NCBI GenBank assembly: GCA_002917075.1
Contig: NTMA01000008.1
Location: forward strand, 62,001-126,000
DNA length: 64,000 nucleotides
Reading direction: 5' to 3'
DNA from: Hawksworthiomyces lignivorus
Taxonomy: Eukaryota; Ascomycota; Sordariomycetes; Ophiostomatales; Ophiostomataceae
Part shown: positions 33,960-45,683 of the stretch, in pieces
How positions within the stretch are numbered: position 1 is the stretch's first letter
Layout of the letters: every line of letters starts with the position of its first letter
Position numbers and translations under genes: made by a program
The notes under the pieces: model-generated
What the model was told of the DNA's origin: nothing
What the model saw: the letters and a program-made list of their open reading frames with translations, nothing else
Databases searched by the model: none

Positions 33960-36563
33960 ATGGCCTCGCCGTCTTCGGCCTCTCTGAATGTCATTGGCCT
34001 TATTTCGGGCGGCAAGGATAGCTTCTTCAGCCTTTTCCACTGCCTGGCCCATGGCCACCGTATCGTCGCTCTCGCCAATCTCTATCCTGACCCCGCTGCA
34101 AGTGGCAGCGGTTGCCACAGCGACAGCAGAGATGGCAGAGTTGAAAATAGAGGCGACGACGGCCAGGAATCGGATCTAAACAGTTTCATGTACCAGACCG
34201 TCGGCCACGAGGTCATCCCCCTGTATAGCACGGCAACCGGGCTGCCCCTCTATCGCCAGCCCATCGTGGGCCGAGCTGTCCAGCACGGCCGAGACTACGC
34301 ACCTGTGTCCGCGTCGGACGCCTCTGTCGCTGGTGGTGGTGATGGAGGCGGCACAGACGTAGACGAGACAGAGTCCATGACCACCCTCCTGGGCAGGGTT
34401 CTGGCGGCCCATCCGGAAGCCAACGCCGTCTGCGCCGGCGCCATCCTCAGCACCTACCAGCGCACCCGCGTCGAGTCCGTGGCCGTGCGCCTCGGCCTGG
34501 CGTCTCTGGCGTATCTATGGAAGTTCCCGTCTCTGCCGTTCCCGCCGTCGCCGCTGGAGGGGAGCCCGTATCTCCTGGATCTCGCCGCGGCCGGCGTCGA
34601 TGCCCGCATCATCAAGGTGGCCAGCGGTGGCCTCGACGAGTCGCTCCTATGGACCAACGTGGGCAGCTACGCCGGGCGTGCGCGGCTGCAGCGCGCCCTG
34701 GCGCGCTTTGGCCTAGCCGGCGGCGGCAGCATGCTAGGCGAGGGCGGCGAGTACGAGACGCTCGTCGTCGACGGGCCGCGGGCTCTTTTTCGTGCTGGTT
34801 CCATCACCGTGACGGAAGAGGACCGCCGCGTGGTACAAGAAGGCGGGGGCAGCGCATGGCTCGCGATCCGGAAGGCGACCGTCCAAGCCAAGCCGCCGCC
34901 GGTAGAGGAGGAGGGCGGTGGCCATGCGGGCGAACCTGTGGCGCCTCCCGTGCGTGAGCCGCACCTGCTCGACTCCCGCTTTGCAGACGTGCTGGCACGC
35001 TCGAGGCAGGGAAGCAACGAAACAGCGGCAAGCTTGCCCCTGCCGGGCAGACTGGTCCGCGCTGCCCCCTCGGCTCCTCGTCCCAGTCTCCTGGCCACGT
35101 GGTGCGTCCGACCCGATGGTGCGGCCTCTTCGTCCATTGCAGACGGCACGCGCTCGGTCGTCGACCAGGTCCGCCGCCGCCTAGCCAGCCACGGCTTGTC
35201 TTCGCCCACGCGCAGCGTAATACGCACACTCGTCGTGCTGCGCCGCATGGCCGATTTTCCTGCGTTCAATGCCGTCTATGCCACACTGTTTTCCGACGCG
35301 CCAAATCCACCGGCACGGGTGACGATTGCCTGCGGGGACCGGCTCCCGGGAGAGGCAGACGTCGTGGTGTTTCTGTCGGTTCTCCTAAGGCCAGGTGACG
35401 GGCCGCAAGACGACAGCTACTCCTTTCGCCAAGGCTTGCATGTTCAGTCGCGCTCGTACTGGGCGCCTGCCAACATTGGCCCATACAGTCAAGCCGTGTC
35501 AATTCCGGTGTCCCGTCTCGCAGGAGGAGATGAAGAAGGTGACGGCGGCCCGCGGATCATCTCCATCGCGGGACAGATCCCGCTTGTACCCGCCACGATG
35601 GACCTGCCGGACGCTGCAGTGGAAGCGAAAGTGGCGACGCATACAGACTCATCGGACTCTCCTCCGCTACTGCCGGCTACTAATCGATCCGGAACCCCCG
35701 GATCATTTGCGTTCCAGGCCACACTCGCCCTGCAGCACCTGTGGCGCATCGGCGTCGAAACCGGCGTCCAATGGTGGAGCACCGCTGTGGCGTATGTGCC
35801 GCGACAGGAGACAACAGGTCCCGATGGACTTGCCCTGCCGGAGAAAGCCGCTCTGGTGGCGCGGGCGTGGCAAGACGCTTGCAGTTGGCGGCCGCAAGGG
35901 GATGGCGCGAACGGTGATGACGACAGCGGCGCTGAGGACGACGACGGCCCGGACTTGTGGGACCGCAAATTTGACGCCCGATATACTAGGTATGGTGGAA
36001 GCAGCGACGACGCGAGCGACGGCGAGGCCGTGCAGAAACTCCCCGACTGGGCGGTGCTGAGCGCTGCAGAGGGGGGCGGTGCGAGCAGCGCCGGCGCAAT
36101 CCCTCCCGTCTTCCTCGCGGAGGTGCAGGAGCTGCCACGGTCCGCCATGGTCGAGTGGCACGCGCAGGCCGGGTTCAGCCAGCTGCCGGCAGGCAGTATC
36201 CAGTCTGGATGGGACGAGGAAGTCCAGGATGGCATTGTTTCAAAGGTTCACCGCACGACTCTGAAGCCGTCCCCTCCGTCCGACGATGACAGTAGTCGGA
36301 GCAGCAGACACTCCATCTCCCAGTTGGTCCAAGAGTGGCCGTATCCATCTAGCACAGAGCAACGATGGACAGAGAATGCGCTGCGTCAGGCGAAGAGCGG
36401 GATTGTTCCGGACATGGTCTACGCAGACTCGAGCGCCTGTGACGTGGCAGCACTTGCAGCAGCAGCCATCCCTACAGTTCCCTGTGCGTCTCTCTGGAAT
36501 GGGAGGGGAGAGCGGCTGGTTGCTGTGGCCGTATGGACTACATATGAGAACGAAGGGCGATGA
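33960..36563 (+). CDS. DPH6: Diphthine-ammonia ligase with C-terminal Rid/YjgF domains
   Basis: Single exon, 867 aa. By family knowledge it performs the last, ATP-dependent amidation in diphthamide synthesis on elongation factor 2, in the cytosol. The N-terminus is an N-type ATP pyrophosphatase: the PP-loop SGGKDS at residues 16-21, then GHEVIPLYSTATGLPLYRQP, ESMTTLLGRVLAAHP, GAILSTYQRTRVE and GEGGEYETLVVDGP. The second half carries Rid/YjgF-like modules (YWAPANIGPYSQAV, ISIAGQIPLVP, ATLALQHLWRIGVE), the architecture of the yeast YLR143W-type enzyme. Acidic, low-complexity inserts (for example GDDDSGAEDDDGPDLWD) interrupt the Rid part, so its fold may be looser than usual. I took the ATG at 33960 because the conserved block begins nine residues later; the frame is open a further 27 codons upstream to 33879. 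The 3' end faces the carboxylesterase gene 155 bp away. Confidence 0.94.
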   Translation: MASPSSASLNVIGLISGGKDSFFSLFHCLAHGHRIVALANLYPDPAASGSGCHSDSRDGRVENRGDDGQESDLNSFMYQTVGHEVIPLYSTATGLPLYRQPIVGRAVQHGRDYAPVSASDASVAGGGDGGGTDVDETESMTTLLGRVLAAHPEANAVCAGAILSTYQRTRVESVAVRLGLASLAYLWKFPSLPFPPSPLEGSPYLLDLAAAGVDARIIKVASGGLDESLLWTNVGSYAGRARLQRALARFGLAGGGSMLGEGGEYETLVVDGPRALFRAGSITVTEEDRRVVQEGGGSAWLAIRKATVQAKPPPVEEEGGGHAGEPVAPPVREPHLLDSRFADVLARSRQGSNETAASLPLPGRLVRAAPSAPRPSLLATWCVRPDGAASSSIADGTRSVVDQVRRRLASHGLSSPTRSVIRTLVVLRRMADFPAFNAVYATLFSDAPNPPARVTIACGDRLPGEADVVVFLSVLLRPGDGPQDDSYSFRQGLHVQSRSYWAPANIGPYSQAVSIPVSRLAGGDEEGDGGPRIISIAGQIPLVPATMDLPDAAVEAKVATHTDSSDSPPLLPATNRSGTPGSFAFQATLALQHLWRIGVETGVQWWSTAVAYVPRQETTGPDGLALPEKAALVARAWQDACSWRPQGDGANGDDDSGAEDDDGPDLWDRKFDARYTRYGGSSDDASDGEAVQKLPDWAVLSAAEGGGASSAGAIPPVFLAEVQELPRSAMVEWHAQAGFSQLPAGSIQSGWDEEVQDGIVSKVHRTTLKPSPPSDDDSSRSSRHSISQLVQEWPYPSSTEQRWTENALRQAKSGIVPDMVYADSSACDVAALAAAAIPTVPCASLWNGRGERLVAVAVWTTYENEGR

Positions 36564-36717
36564 AAAATTCTCTTAGACGAAATCTTCCTCATATGAGACA
36601 AATGTTCAAAAAGATACCCAATTTATGTCATCATACGAGTATGTGAGACTACCAAAAATAGGTGAATGAATTAAACTGATATACTGTAGCTCGGAAATAT
36701 GGATATCCTAATGGATA

Positions 36718-39000
36718 TTATTGTTCCGTAGCATCTGCTAATTTCAGCCATGCTCGACACCGCGTCATCTGGTCGTCAGGCACCGTCTCCATCGTCTGGT
36801 TGTCGGCCGCCTGGATCACCAGTCGCCGGCCGCGCCAGCTCTGTCCACTCGCTGCGGCGGTCGTTCCGTTCGCCTCGTCCGCCCCGGCCCTCCACGGGTG
36901 CCACTCGGCTGCGGCCGCGTTCCGGAACGTATTAGGGTCCAGGCTCCGCACGAACGAGATGTAGTAGTCCATTACGATGGGCACCAGCCCGGCGTTGCCG
37001 CCGCTGTCGCTGCTCTCGTAGTAGCTGCGGGGCGCGCAGCACCCAATATTGTCGGGCCCGAACACGGCGCCCGCCTCTAACGTGTGCGGCACACCCTGCC
37101 CTGCCGCCAGGGCGTCCGGATCCTGCATATTAAAGCGGTACGCAAAGAGCGGGGGTGTAGATGAAGAGGCAGCCGTAGCGGCAACCGCATTACTGCTACT
37201 ATTGACCATTGCTGCCGGCGCCGCGGCCAAGGCGTCCAGCACGTTCACGGCCCCGCAGATGAAGGTCGCCTCGCCATAGGCCTGGGCCAGGGTCGGGAAC
37301 CAGGCAGCGTGCTGTGGCAGGGCAGGTGTGACCATCGGGTAGTGGGCCGCCAGGAGCGAAGAGGCGAGAGACGGCGGAGACGGCGACGGCGTTGGCGTCG
37401 AGGATGTCGTCGAACTGCCGCTTGGAACTTCTTCTGATTGCCCCAGGCCAGGATAGTTGTCAATCAGGAAGGTGACGGCATCGTTTGAGGAGGCCACGTT
37501 GGCCGAGAATAGCGTGCCCTCGTTAGTGTCTATGCTGTACACTGCGGGCACGCGAAGAAAGCGGCCCTCTGTGAAGAGCGTATAGGGCCGGGCGGGCAGC
37601 AGCGTGCCATCAACGCAGGGGCCCCAGTAGAAGACCGGGTTATTGGTGCGGCCCGGAAGGGGAGAGGCGATGTTGGCCGCGTGCTGCAGGGTGGCGGCGG
37701 ATACGCTGCGAAGGCACGCAAGGGACGAGGAAGACGTGGCCGAGCACCCCACGGCGTCTGCCACGCGGTCGTACTTCCACTCGAGCTCGGCCACTGTAGG
37801 TTGCGTCGGAAAGAACACGGACTGCGCTGCGATGCCCACAAATAGGCCATCATCTCGACCGCCATATGCAACGGTGTGCAAGGCGACCGAACCAGCGCCG
37901 GCCGATGCGCCGTGGATGACCACATGACGTGGATCGCCGCCGAACTGGACAGTTAGTCAGGGGGTACTTTTGATGAATATGGCTAAGAGTACAAGAAAGG
38001 AGGCGACTCTTGGGCGTACCCTCTCAATATATTTCTGAACCCAAGCCAGCAAGTACCGCTGGTCAAGCAGGCCGGCGTTCAGCGCGCCATCCGCTCGCAC
38101 CCGCTCAGCTGCCAGAAAGCCCCACAGGCCGGCACGGTAATTGAAGTTGACAAAGACCAGCTGGCCGCCAGAGCGGGCCACAACGTCGGCGCCATTCCAG
38201 TTAGCGTTGGCGTTGGAAGTGTAGCCGCCTCCTTGGATGAAGACCCAAACGGGAAGCCGCCGCCGTGTACCGCCAGCGGTGGCATTGGCGGGCGCCCACA
38301 CGTTGACAAAGAGACAGTCTTCATCCTGGTTACCACCAGGATTGACACCCATACCCAGACAGAAGGGTTGAAACTGAAGCGGTCAGCAATGCAACAGCAA
38401 ATTCGATCTCGAGGATACCTAGGAAGCTTTGCTGTGTAGTACCTCCTTAGCCGGTTGGATGGCCGTGGCATTGGGCGGCGGTGAGGGCGCGCGCCATCTT
38501 AGATCACCTATCGGTGGCGCGGCATAGCGCATGCCGAGGAAGCGGTTGATAGCAATGGCCGGCCCGCTCCTACTGTTGCCACCACTATCGGAAGGAGGCT
38601 GAACAAGCAGCTGGGATCCGGCGTACCGCGCATAGCCCAGATCAATTTGTGGACCACTCAGCGGCCCCTGGTAGTCAAGGTGGTAGAATTCCCAGACCGT
38701 GACAGCAAGGGCCAGTTCGATAAGCAGAAGAAGAACAATGAGGGCGAATATCAAGACGCGGAAGACATTACGGTGCCACCACGAACTGACCGGCATGTCG
38801 TAGCTGCGGCTGCCTTTAATGGCATCGCTGCCCTTGAGGTTGCCGTGATTGACGGCTGCCTCTGACAAGTTTGAGCATCGGAGATGCTGGGTTGTCTGAG
38901 GCTGAGATTGTACTATCGAGCTGCTGCTGTTCTGTATTCTGTCGGCAGCCACATCCTCTGTTGCCTGTATCACACCAGATGGCTCTGGAAGGACTGTCAT
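36718..39000 (-). CDS. Membrane-anchored type-B carboxylesterase / cholinesterase-like protein
   Basis: Three exons on the minus strand (39000-38443, 38373-38020, 37944-36718) give 712 aa; both introns (69 and 75 bp) have clear branch points and keep frame. Residues ~79-103 form one strong transmembrane segment (RVLIFALIVLLLLIELALAV) after a polar N-terminus, giving a type II orientation with the esterase outside or in the lumen. The alpha/beta-hydrolase signature is complete: FLGMRYAAPPIGDLRWRAP, EDCLFVNVWAP, the nucleophile elbow GASAG with Ser at ~318, the acid Glu at ~446 (DTNEGTLF) and a His in GVPHTLEAGAVFGP. The family hydrolyses carboxylic esters; the substrate cannot be predicted. 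Most secreted relatives begin with a signal peptide, so the anchor is distinctive. Convergent with the Dph6-type gene. Confidence 0.92.
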
Positions 39001-40119
39001 ATCGGCATTCTAGCTGTGATACGTCGTGAAGGCATGAAGATAGCACCGGCTGCAGAAAATGCGGCCCAGAGAATTGTAGATCGTTTACTCGTCGAGGCTG
39101 AACTTTACAGTCTTTTAAAGGTATTGAAAGCTGCCAATAGCTTTCCGCTGTGTTTTGCTATTCCAGAACGCTGCCATGTCAGCAGATCCCTTGCCATTGC
39201 CGACTGTCTTAGAAGGGGACTTTGCGGGGTCATCAACGGCCGTGCCCTGATTACTGTGCAGCCCTCATTCGTGTACTTCGCCCAAACTCCGACTTGTCCG
39301 ATCTGGGCTGTGAATAGCACCCGCGGCGGTACATCTTGAGCAGCAAGTGTCAATTCTTTACTGCTCAAACTGCCGGCAATTGGGGGGGGGGAGCTCTGAG
39401 ACTGGTTTCAGAGACTTAGACGACCAGCTGGCCCTTGTCTCTCTTGTCCTCTGACGTCGCTAGCATCTCCTCGTACAGTCCACAGAGCGTTCTTTGCGTG
39501 CGCTTTCCTTTGCCTCCTTGTTCTCATGTCGAGGTGCTTTCTCTTCTCTTTATTTTGCAAGATAACAGCCAGCGGAACGGCTACCACTCCTTCCTTTATG
39601 AAACCGGTTACCAAGAATTGCCAAGACAACTTTTTTCATGTTTCCGTGTCCTAGCACAAGGCTCGGATAAGCCGCCGTGGGCCAGACAGAGACAACCATA
39701 GGGGAACAAGTACTGAAGAGGCAGATGGATAGGTCATCTGCTCATTCCACCCAGAATTCGTATGCTACTGCCTAGGAACAAATTCGGCTCCTTGAAGCAC
39801 ACTCGTTGAGTACATACGTTAACAAAAAGAAGTGCACCGTTTAAGGCAAAAATAAGTATTCTATTTAAAAATTGTAAGTATACATTAAATTCATAGCCTG
39901 TTGTCAGGGAGGTACTTCTGACTAGGCAGAGATAGTAGGGAGAAGAGAAGTATATCGCTGGGGAAATAAAGTGGACAGTGCGTTTTGGTAAGAAATGATA
40001 TAAAGTGGACTCTTGACATCCATTGCAACCATTGAGTAGGCTATGTTTCAGGATACTGCTTCCTGTTATCTTTGAATTCTTTTCCGTGCCTTTCTTTCCC
40101 GGGAATCTTCAATATTGAT
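39001..40119. other. Intergenic spacer of 1.1 kb, no gene seen
   Basis: Promoter side of the carboxylesterase gene and 3' side of the nucleoside hydrolase gene. Short open frames only; a G9 run lies at about 39382. Confidence 0.6.
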
Positions 40120-41469
40120 TCAACATGAGCATCGCGCCTTGTCCCCATTCGTCTCTGCAGGCGCTGAAGCCGTGTTGGCGGCATATGCTCTTTGGACGCA
40201 CTCTTCCATAACCTGCCAGAACCGGCGGCTGTCCACCCCCCGCGGGATGGTTACGCCGTCGTGTCCGTCTTCGAGCTTCCTCAGTGTTGTCCTACCTGTC
40301 TGCGCCTTACCGGCAACGGCATCCTCGTAGGACCCTTCCGCGACAACGGACACGACAAACCGCTCCGGCCGCCGGACACCTGCCTTAGAATCAAAGTCGT
40401 AGAACGGAATCTCGTGCGGCGTGCCCTTCAGCACCGCCGCCACGGCCAGCGGGTCGTGCAGCGGCGGCCCGGCCGTGATGCCGTACACGTCCGCGTACGC
40501 CTGCGTGAAGAAGAAGAGGAGTTCGACCAGCATCTGTCGCAGGGCGGTCTTGGCGGTTCCCGTCATCTTGTGGTCGTCACCGCGGCCACCGCCACCGTAC
40601 ATCAGTGTATCACGCACGTCCGCCGTGGCGAGCACCTGGTGCGTCAGATCCAACGGACAGAGCGTCATCTTAGCCGCCAGGGCCTCGTTGCCAAAGACGG
40701 CCGCCGCCGCCTCCGGGTCCACGAGGATGTTGAACTCGGCCCAGGGCGTGTAGTTCCCCAAGCGCTCCTGTCCGTCGACGCAGCCGAGGACGATGTCCGT
40801 GAAGCCGCCGCCGAAGGCGCCACCCATGATGCTGAGACCCTTGATGTGCGCCACAACTTGAGGGTATCGGGCAATGAGATGCGCGATGTTGGTAAGTGTG
40901 CCGGTGGCTACCAGATAGGCTGTCCCGGCTGGCTGGCTGAGCAAGGCGGTGGCCATGGCGTCCACAGCGTGGACGGCGGTAACTGGAGCTTTCAGCGGTG
41001 GTGGGAGAAGGGTCGTGCCATCGATGCCCGAGGCTCCGTGCACAGCAGAGGGCGGATGCATGGGAGGCCGTGCCACGCCATGTGCTGCGCCCACGTATAC
41101 GGTTATCTCATTGTGTTTGTTTATTGCCGTGAGGATTGACGCAGCATTGAATGTAGTGTGCCTAAAACAAATACATTAGACAAACCCCCGTTTCTTTGTC
41201 GCAATTTTTGTGAGGCCCACAGCCAGTGGCACATGCACTCACGTACTGCAGGGAGCTGTTTCCATATACTGTAGATATACCAAGAAGGTTCAGAGCTGGA
41301 TGGTATGCTGCAAAGAGAATGGCGAAGGCGTCCTAATGGTATAGTTAGTACTGATGCGTCAGGTCGTGCTTGTGCGTGAAAAGATAATAGAGCAAAATTT
41401 TATTACATCATGTCCTGGATCACAGTCCAACCAAAGTGGAATCTTAACAGAGCTTACGGCTGCTGCCAT
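40120..41469 (-). CDS. Inosine-uridine preferring nucleoside hydrolase
   Basis: Three exons (41469-41407, 41332-41247, 41161-40120), rebuilt to 396 aa. The short first two exons carry the diagnostic metal site: WLDCDPGHD at the end of exon 1 continues as DAFAILFAAYHP in exon 2, then GISTVYGNSSLQ and FNAASILTAI. Exon 3 holds TGTLTNIAHLIARYP, IMGGAFGGG, FNILVDPEAA and HDPLAVAAVLKG, all typical of the Ca-dependent IUNH fold. The family cleaves the N-glycosidic bond of ribonucleosides for purine and pyrimidine salvage, probably in the cytosol. The introns (74 and 85 bp) have a branch ACTAAC (intron 1) and a GTACGT donor (intron 2). The start MAAAVSSVKIPLWLD is the only ATG in frame near the metal site. 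Divergent from the Zn2Cys6 gene. Confidence 0.94.
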
Positions 41470-42287
41470 ACCGATAGATAAGGTCAACACAGCCCGTTGC
41501 TTATTTGGAGTAGTACGTATGCTTCTGCGGTTACGGCTAGGATACTAGACGATTGATTCAGTAAGAAGGAAGCGCACGCATGGAGCCAGAGGGCCAATCT
41601 CGGCTTTTATAAGTCAATATTCTATGCCATATAAAAAGCTGTTACGGAGCACGTAGCAGCAAGATATTGTAGTCATTTTTTTAGCTGTCTAAATTTCTAG
41701 AGGCGAGGAACCCTACATATGAAGCTCTTCTAGTATTAGACTCATAAAGCGTTGCTACCCCTTCAATAAGATTCAAAAGTTGAAAAAGACTATTTGCGGA
41801 GTATAATCCATACTGGACCGGGCGTGATTGGCCGGTGAAGTACGACGAACCACCGAACCAATCATCTCACACTGTCACGCTCCTAGGAACTCCGGGTTCG
41901 GGGGGCTTATCAACAATGTACCGGGGCACTACTCTGTAACTCTCGGCCAATTTTCCTTGTTCTCCATCGCCTCCACCCCTTCAGGTAAAAATCATATACA
42001 TGAATCAACAGTCTGCTCTGACTGCAACGATTTATTAACGCTCTATGATGAGCCAGGATCTATTAGTGCGTTTCCCTCTCTTTTCCGGTCGCCTGATTTC
42101 CGCGGCTTTAGAACCACAAACGTATCAGGGTGAGATGGAGAGCCTCTGGACAGAGATGGACCAATTAGGGGATCCAACTTCTCAGGAGGAGATAGGAGCC
42201 ACTATGCCGGCAATATATGGCTGTCTGCTCCCGAGACCCGACCATATGCCTATCAACCAAGCCCTCGGGACGCACATACGCAAGGCT
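41470..42287. promoter_or_regulatory. Divergent promoter region between nucleoside hydrolase and Zn2Cys6 genes
   Basis: About 0.8 kb separating two outward-facing start codons. It contains CCAAT-like sites (GGCCAATTTT at about 41945 and CCAATCATC near 41859) and an AT-rich centre. The Zn2Cys6 reading frame stays open back to 42045, so part of this interval could be coding. The conserved 26-bp cluster element is not found here. Confidence 0.4.
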
Positions 42288-44015
42288 ATGACCGCTATTC
42301 CCAGACTACCTGCAGAGAAGAGAACACGGACTGGAAAGCCCAAGGCTCGCACCGGATGCCTGACATGTAAACTTCGCCGTGTCAAGTGTGACGAGGGAAA
42401 GCCCACATGCTTGCGCTGCCGGAGCGTCAATGTTCCGTGCCAGGGTTACGTGGCTCCGGCCGCCAGACGCAGTAAACGCAGCGTTGAGCCAGTGAGAAAT
42501 GCTCCACCGCGGCCAATAGCGCCCCGAGAGGAACTGGGTTTGGCACCTAGGTCACCGCGGCCATCTTCTCCTATAGTGCAGCTCGTTCCTGCTGCTTCCC
42601 TTCCTCTTTATCGATGTTTGTCACTGTTTCCCACGATTTCGTCCAAGGATGGCACCCACTTCGATTATTTCCGCGATCAGGTTGTGAACAACCTCGCTGG
42701 ATTCTACACTACAAGCGTGTGGTCTCGGCTTATCGCGGGCGACGGTCTGCAGGAAAAGTGCATCCAATACTCCGTCCTAGCTGTAGGGGCCTTCATCCGT
42801 TCTGGGACCCCGGAAGCAAGACCGGGGACCCCAACGTGGGATAATGTCGTTGACCAACATCACCAAACAGCACTGCAGCATCATGTCAACGCTGTTGCAT
42901 CCTTGCGTCAATGTATGCAGCACATGACGTTCTCCTCTCCCGCTACAGTCATTACAACAACGCTACTCCTCGTCGTCTTCGAATTGCTGCAAGGACATCT
43001 AAGTGAAGCAAATTCTTTAGCAAACTCAGCCGTCAACCTCCTCCAAGATCTTATTTCAGCTCGTCATCAAGAAAACAACGCAAATCCACCCACGAGCATC
43101 GCTGAATATGAGTTTAGAGAGCTTGAGTGGGTTCTTCCTTCTATTACAACAATGAGTCACCTCTCTCACCTCTTCGAGGTCGATACCTATAGTGCCGACG
43201 TCGGCGCAATGAACACCGACTTCGACTTTCCGGAACCCGGCTGCCATTCGATGTCTGAGGTATTCACCAGCTGGGGCCGGTTCTTCACTTACGCGATCAT
43301 GTTTCTCCGAGAGTCCCTTTCCTCCGCGCTGGAGGGTGCGTCCCTCAATGCACTCCTCCAGTCGGTTCCTCGGCAGGAGGCGCTTATATCCCACCTAGGC
43401 CGCTGGCAGATGATCCTCGCCGACTACGACCGCGATGCCCGGATAAGTGCCGAGAGCAAGAGCGCCCTGCGTCTGGCTCGCGTCCACTGGCAGCTACTTT
43501 ATATTACCGTCAGCTGCTGTCTCGACCCTACGCAGATCTTATATGACCTATACGATGATGATTTTCGGGAGCTCGCTGCGCAATGTGTCGATCTAGTTCA
43601 TGACAGCCTCTGCCACGCGCGCCCTACGTCTGTTCTGCTGGGCCAGGGACTCGTCTTGCCAATCTCAGCCATTGTCCGATTCTGCAGAAATCACGACATT
43701 CGTATGCACGCAGCAGAGGTATTAAAGAGGATGCCTCGGTCCATGATCGCCTGGGACATACAAGAGCTGGTCGACGGTCTGCTTGGTGCTGTGTTGCTAG
43801 AGGAGCAGGGCCGGAGCGAAGAAGGGTTTGTGCCCGCCGAGTCGCGCTGGTTTTACTACAGTCGGGCGAGTGGAGATAGCGGAGGAAAGCTCTTCCACAG
43901 ACTTGTATCAGACGGGGAAGGGAAACCTGTCAGAAAGAAACTGAGGTTCAATTGTGACTTGCCATCGGAGATTTGTATGCTAGCCAATTGTACGAAGAAT
44001 CATGTAGGATTTTAA
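42288..44015 (+). CDS. Zn2Cys6 fungal-specific transcription factor
   Basis: Single exon, 575 aa from this start. The binuclear zinc cluster has cysteines at residues 24, 27, 34, 41, 44 and 51 (spacing 2-6-6-2-6, canonical), within [20 protein letters not shown]. The remainder looks like the Fungal_trans_2 type regulatory region ([46 protein letters not shown]). Probable nuclear regulator. The frame is open upstream to an ATG at 42045 (656 aa total). I prefer 42288 because family members usually place the cluster 15-30 residues from the N-terminus and the extra 81 residues show no feature. As the first gene of the transporter, dioxygenase and glucosidase group it is the obvious candidate pathway regulator, which is inference from position only. 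Confidence 0.9.
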   Translation: MTAIPRLPAEKRTRTGKPKARTGCLTCKLRRVKCDEGKPTCLRCRSVNVPCQGYVAPAARRSKRSVEPVRNAPPRPIAPREELGLAPRSPRPSSPIVQLVPAASLPLYRCLSLFPTISSKDGTHFDYFRDQVVNNLAGFYTTSVWSRLIAGDGLQEKCIQYSVLAVGAFIRSGTPEARPGTPTWDNVVDQHHQTALQHHVNAVASLRQCMQHMTFSSPATVITTTLLLVVFELLQGHLSEANSLANSAVNLLQDLISARHQENNANPPTSIAEYEFRELEWVLPSITTMSHLSHLFEVDTYSADVGAMNTDFDFPEPGCHSMSEVFTSWGRFFTYAIMFLRESLSSALEGASLNALLQSVPRQEALISHLGRWQMILADYDRDARISAESKSALRLARVHWQLLYITVSCCLDPTQILYDLYDDDFRELAAQCVDLVHDSLCHARPTSVLLGQGLVLPISAIVRFCRNHDIRMHAAEVLKRMPRSMIAWDIQELVDGLLGAVLLEEQGRSEEGFVPAESRWFYYSRASGDSGGKLFHRLVSDGEGKPVRKKLRFNCDLPSEICMLANCTKNHVGF

Positions 44016-44151
44016 GAGGAAGTTTGGGAAGTCTTATAGCGAATTAGAGTGAGCTCATTATAAAAAAAAATTTCCAAGATGATGTTAACATAACAACTAG
44101 TATTATAATAATATACAGTTTATGACTCCTCTATTTCCCCTAGAGTTGATT

Positions 44152-45420
44152 TTATTTACTAGCATACTCCTGAAGCTCATGCATAGCAACATCTGTATTG
44201 ACCTCACCAGCCTTGGTAACGAGCTCGCCCTGTCCGTCGGCTAGGATGTTGCCGGAGAATTTGATCTTGCTGAACTTGCGAGTAGGCGTGCCATTGCTGT
44301 ACAAGAAGTCGAGCTGCTCCAGAGAGAATCCCTTCATCTCAGGGAGCATGAAGAAGACCCAGACAACAGTAATCAGGGAGAAGGACGCCCAGACGAAACC
44401 CTACATCACAGAACGCATTAGCATTGCACTTTTTTTTTTTTTTAAAGCATTTATTGTGGAATTTATCAGAAAGTATACTCACAATTCTGCTGCCGAGATC
44501 GCCGTAGCCCGCATCCTGGATGTAAGGGGAGACCGAGCCGATCATGAGCGAGACGCCGAAGCCGAGGAACACTGCTACAGCGAGGACGCGCTCCCGGTTG
44601 CGGCCGGGCGCTGCCTCGGAGGTAGTAATCCAGATGAGCGGCGACTGGACGCCGAAGGAGATGTTCCAGATGAAGATCAGCGCAATGGCGGCGCTGGACG
44701 TTGCGTGCGTCGGGGACACGATGACAGTGTTCAAGATGGCGACGATTAGCATCATGGCGCCGCAGAGCAGCGCGGTCGACATGATGAGGGGCCGGCGGCC
44801 GAACCGGTCGGGCAGAACGTGGCCGCTGAGGATGGCGAGCCAGTAGGTGACGTTGATGCCCATAAGCACGGGGAAGACGTTGCTGACACCCGACGCCTGG
44901 AGAAACGACACAATGTAGTTGTTCATGTAGCTGGAGCCCTGAGCCTGCTGCAAGCACTGGATGCCGATGGCGATGAGCAGGCGGCGCAGGTCCGGGCCTT
45001 GCAGGAGGTCGGTCCACTTGTTGCTAGTTGTTGTCCGCAGGTGCTCTTCCTCGATGGCCAGCTCAATGGCGCTGACGTACACGACAGCGTCAAAATTGTT
45101 GGTAGGCGAGCCGAATAGCCGCTGGGCTGCACTTCGGGCAGCATCCATGCGTCTAAAGTAGCAAATAGCACATTAACATAAGAGTTTTGCAGCTACCATA
45201 GCCGCGAAGAAACGTATCCACACCAAGAAGGGTAGACCACCAACCGTTGTCGATGCCCTGCGCAGTTGTCACAGTTTAGTACAGCCGATATGTGGTACGG
45301 GTACCGACGTATACCGAGAAGGAAGAAACTCACAAAGAGGAGGGCACCGACAGATGCCACCAGCATGCACCCGACACCGGTAAGAGTGGTGCCTTCAAAA
45401 ATGTCTCCCAAGGGCCTCAT
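44152..45420 (-). pseudogene. Sugar-type MFS transporter lacking TM2-TM6 (internally deleted)
   Basis: Pieces on the minus strand: 45420-45334 and 45257-45197 encode the N-terminal start (MRPLGDIFEGTTLTGVGC, then GIDNGWWSTLLGVDTF), equivalent to TM1. 45148-44483 and 44400-44152 encode the central loop and TM7-TM12 (WTDLLQGPDLRRLLIAIG, QCLQQAQGSSYMNNYI, DRFGRRPLIMSTALL, FVWASFSLITVVWVFF, EMKGFSLEQLDFLY). The section for TM2-TM6 with its sugar-porter signatures, normally 150-200 residues, is absent. Only 44 bp (45153-45196) separate the halves, with a GTAGCT donor and CTTTAG acceptor. Splicing there shifts frame, giving GAC-GCA-TGG instead of the transporter frame; an acceptor farther in (CGAAGTGCAG) would restore it. 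This is most simply a deletion joining two introns. A half-transporter could be made from the ATG at 45148. The other splice sites look intact, so the loss may be recent. Confidence 0.7.
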
Positions 45421-45683
45421 GATAATAGACTTGGTTTTGATATTATAAAGGAACGAAGTATTCAAACAGGAACTGTTTACAGAATCAGCGATCCCAATGT
45501 GACTTTGAATTTTGATCAATTCTACATCATCACAGCGAGATGCCTCATCTTTTTGTATACCCGGAGAAGGCACTAGGGAACGCGGAGAACTCCTTGTGGG
45601 GTATGGAGATAACAAGGTTGTATAGTCTCCTGTACCTGGCCTGCGGCATCATGGTTTGGAGGATCTCAAGACCCGATCTAAAT

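Noticed and set aside
42045..42287. N-terminal extension of the Zn2Cys6 protein from the ATG at 42045
   Set aside because: The frame is open, but the 81 extra residues show no conserved feature and relatives usually start 15-30 residues before the zinc cluster. Not excluded; transcript data would decide.
45153..45196. Ordinary intron joining TM1 and the TM7 half of the transporter
   Set aside because: At 44 bp it is shorter than any other intron here, has no clear branch point and shifts the frame.
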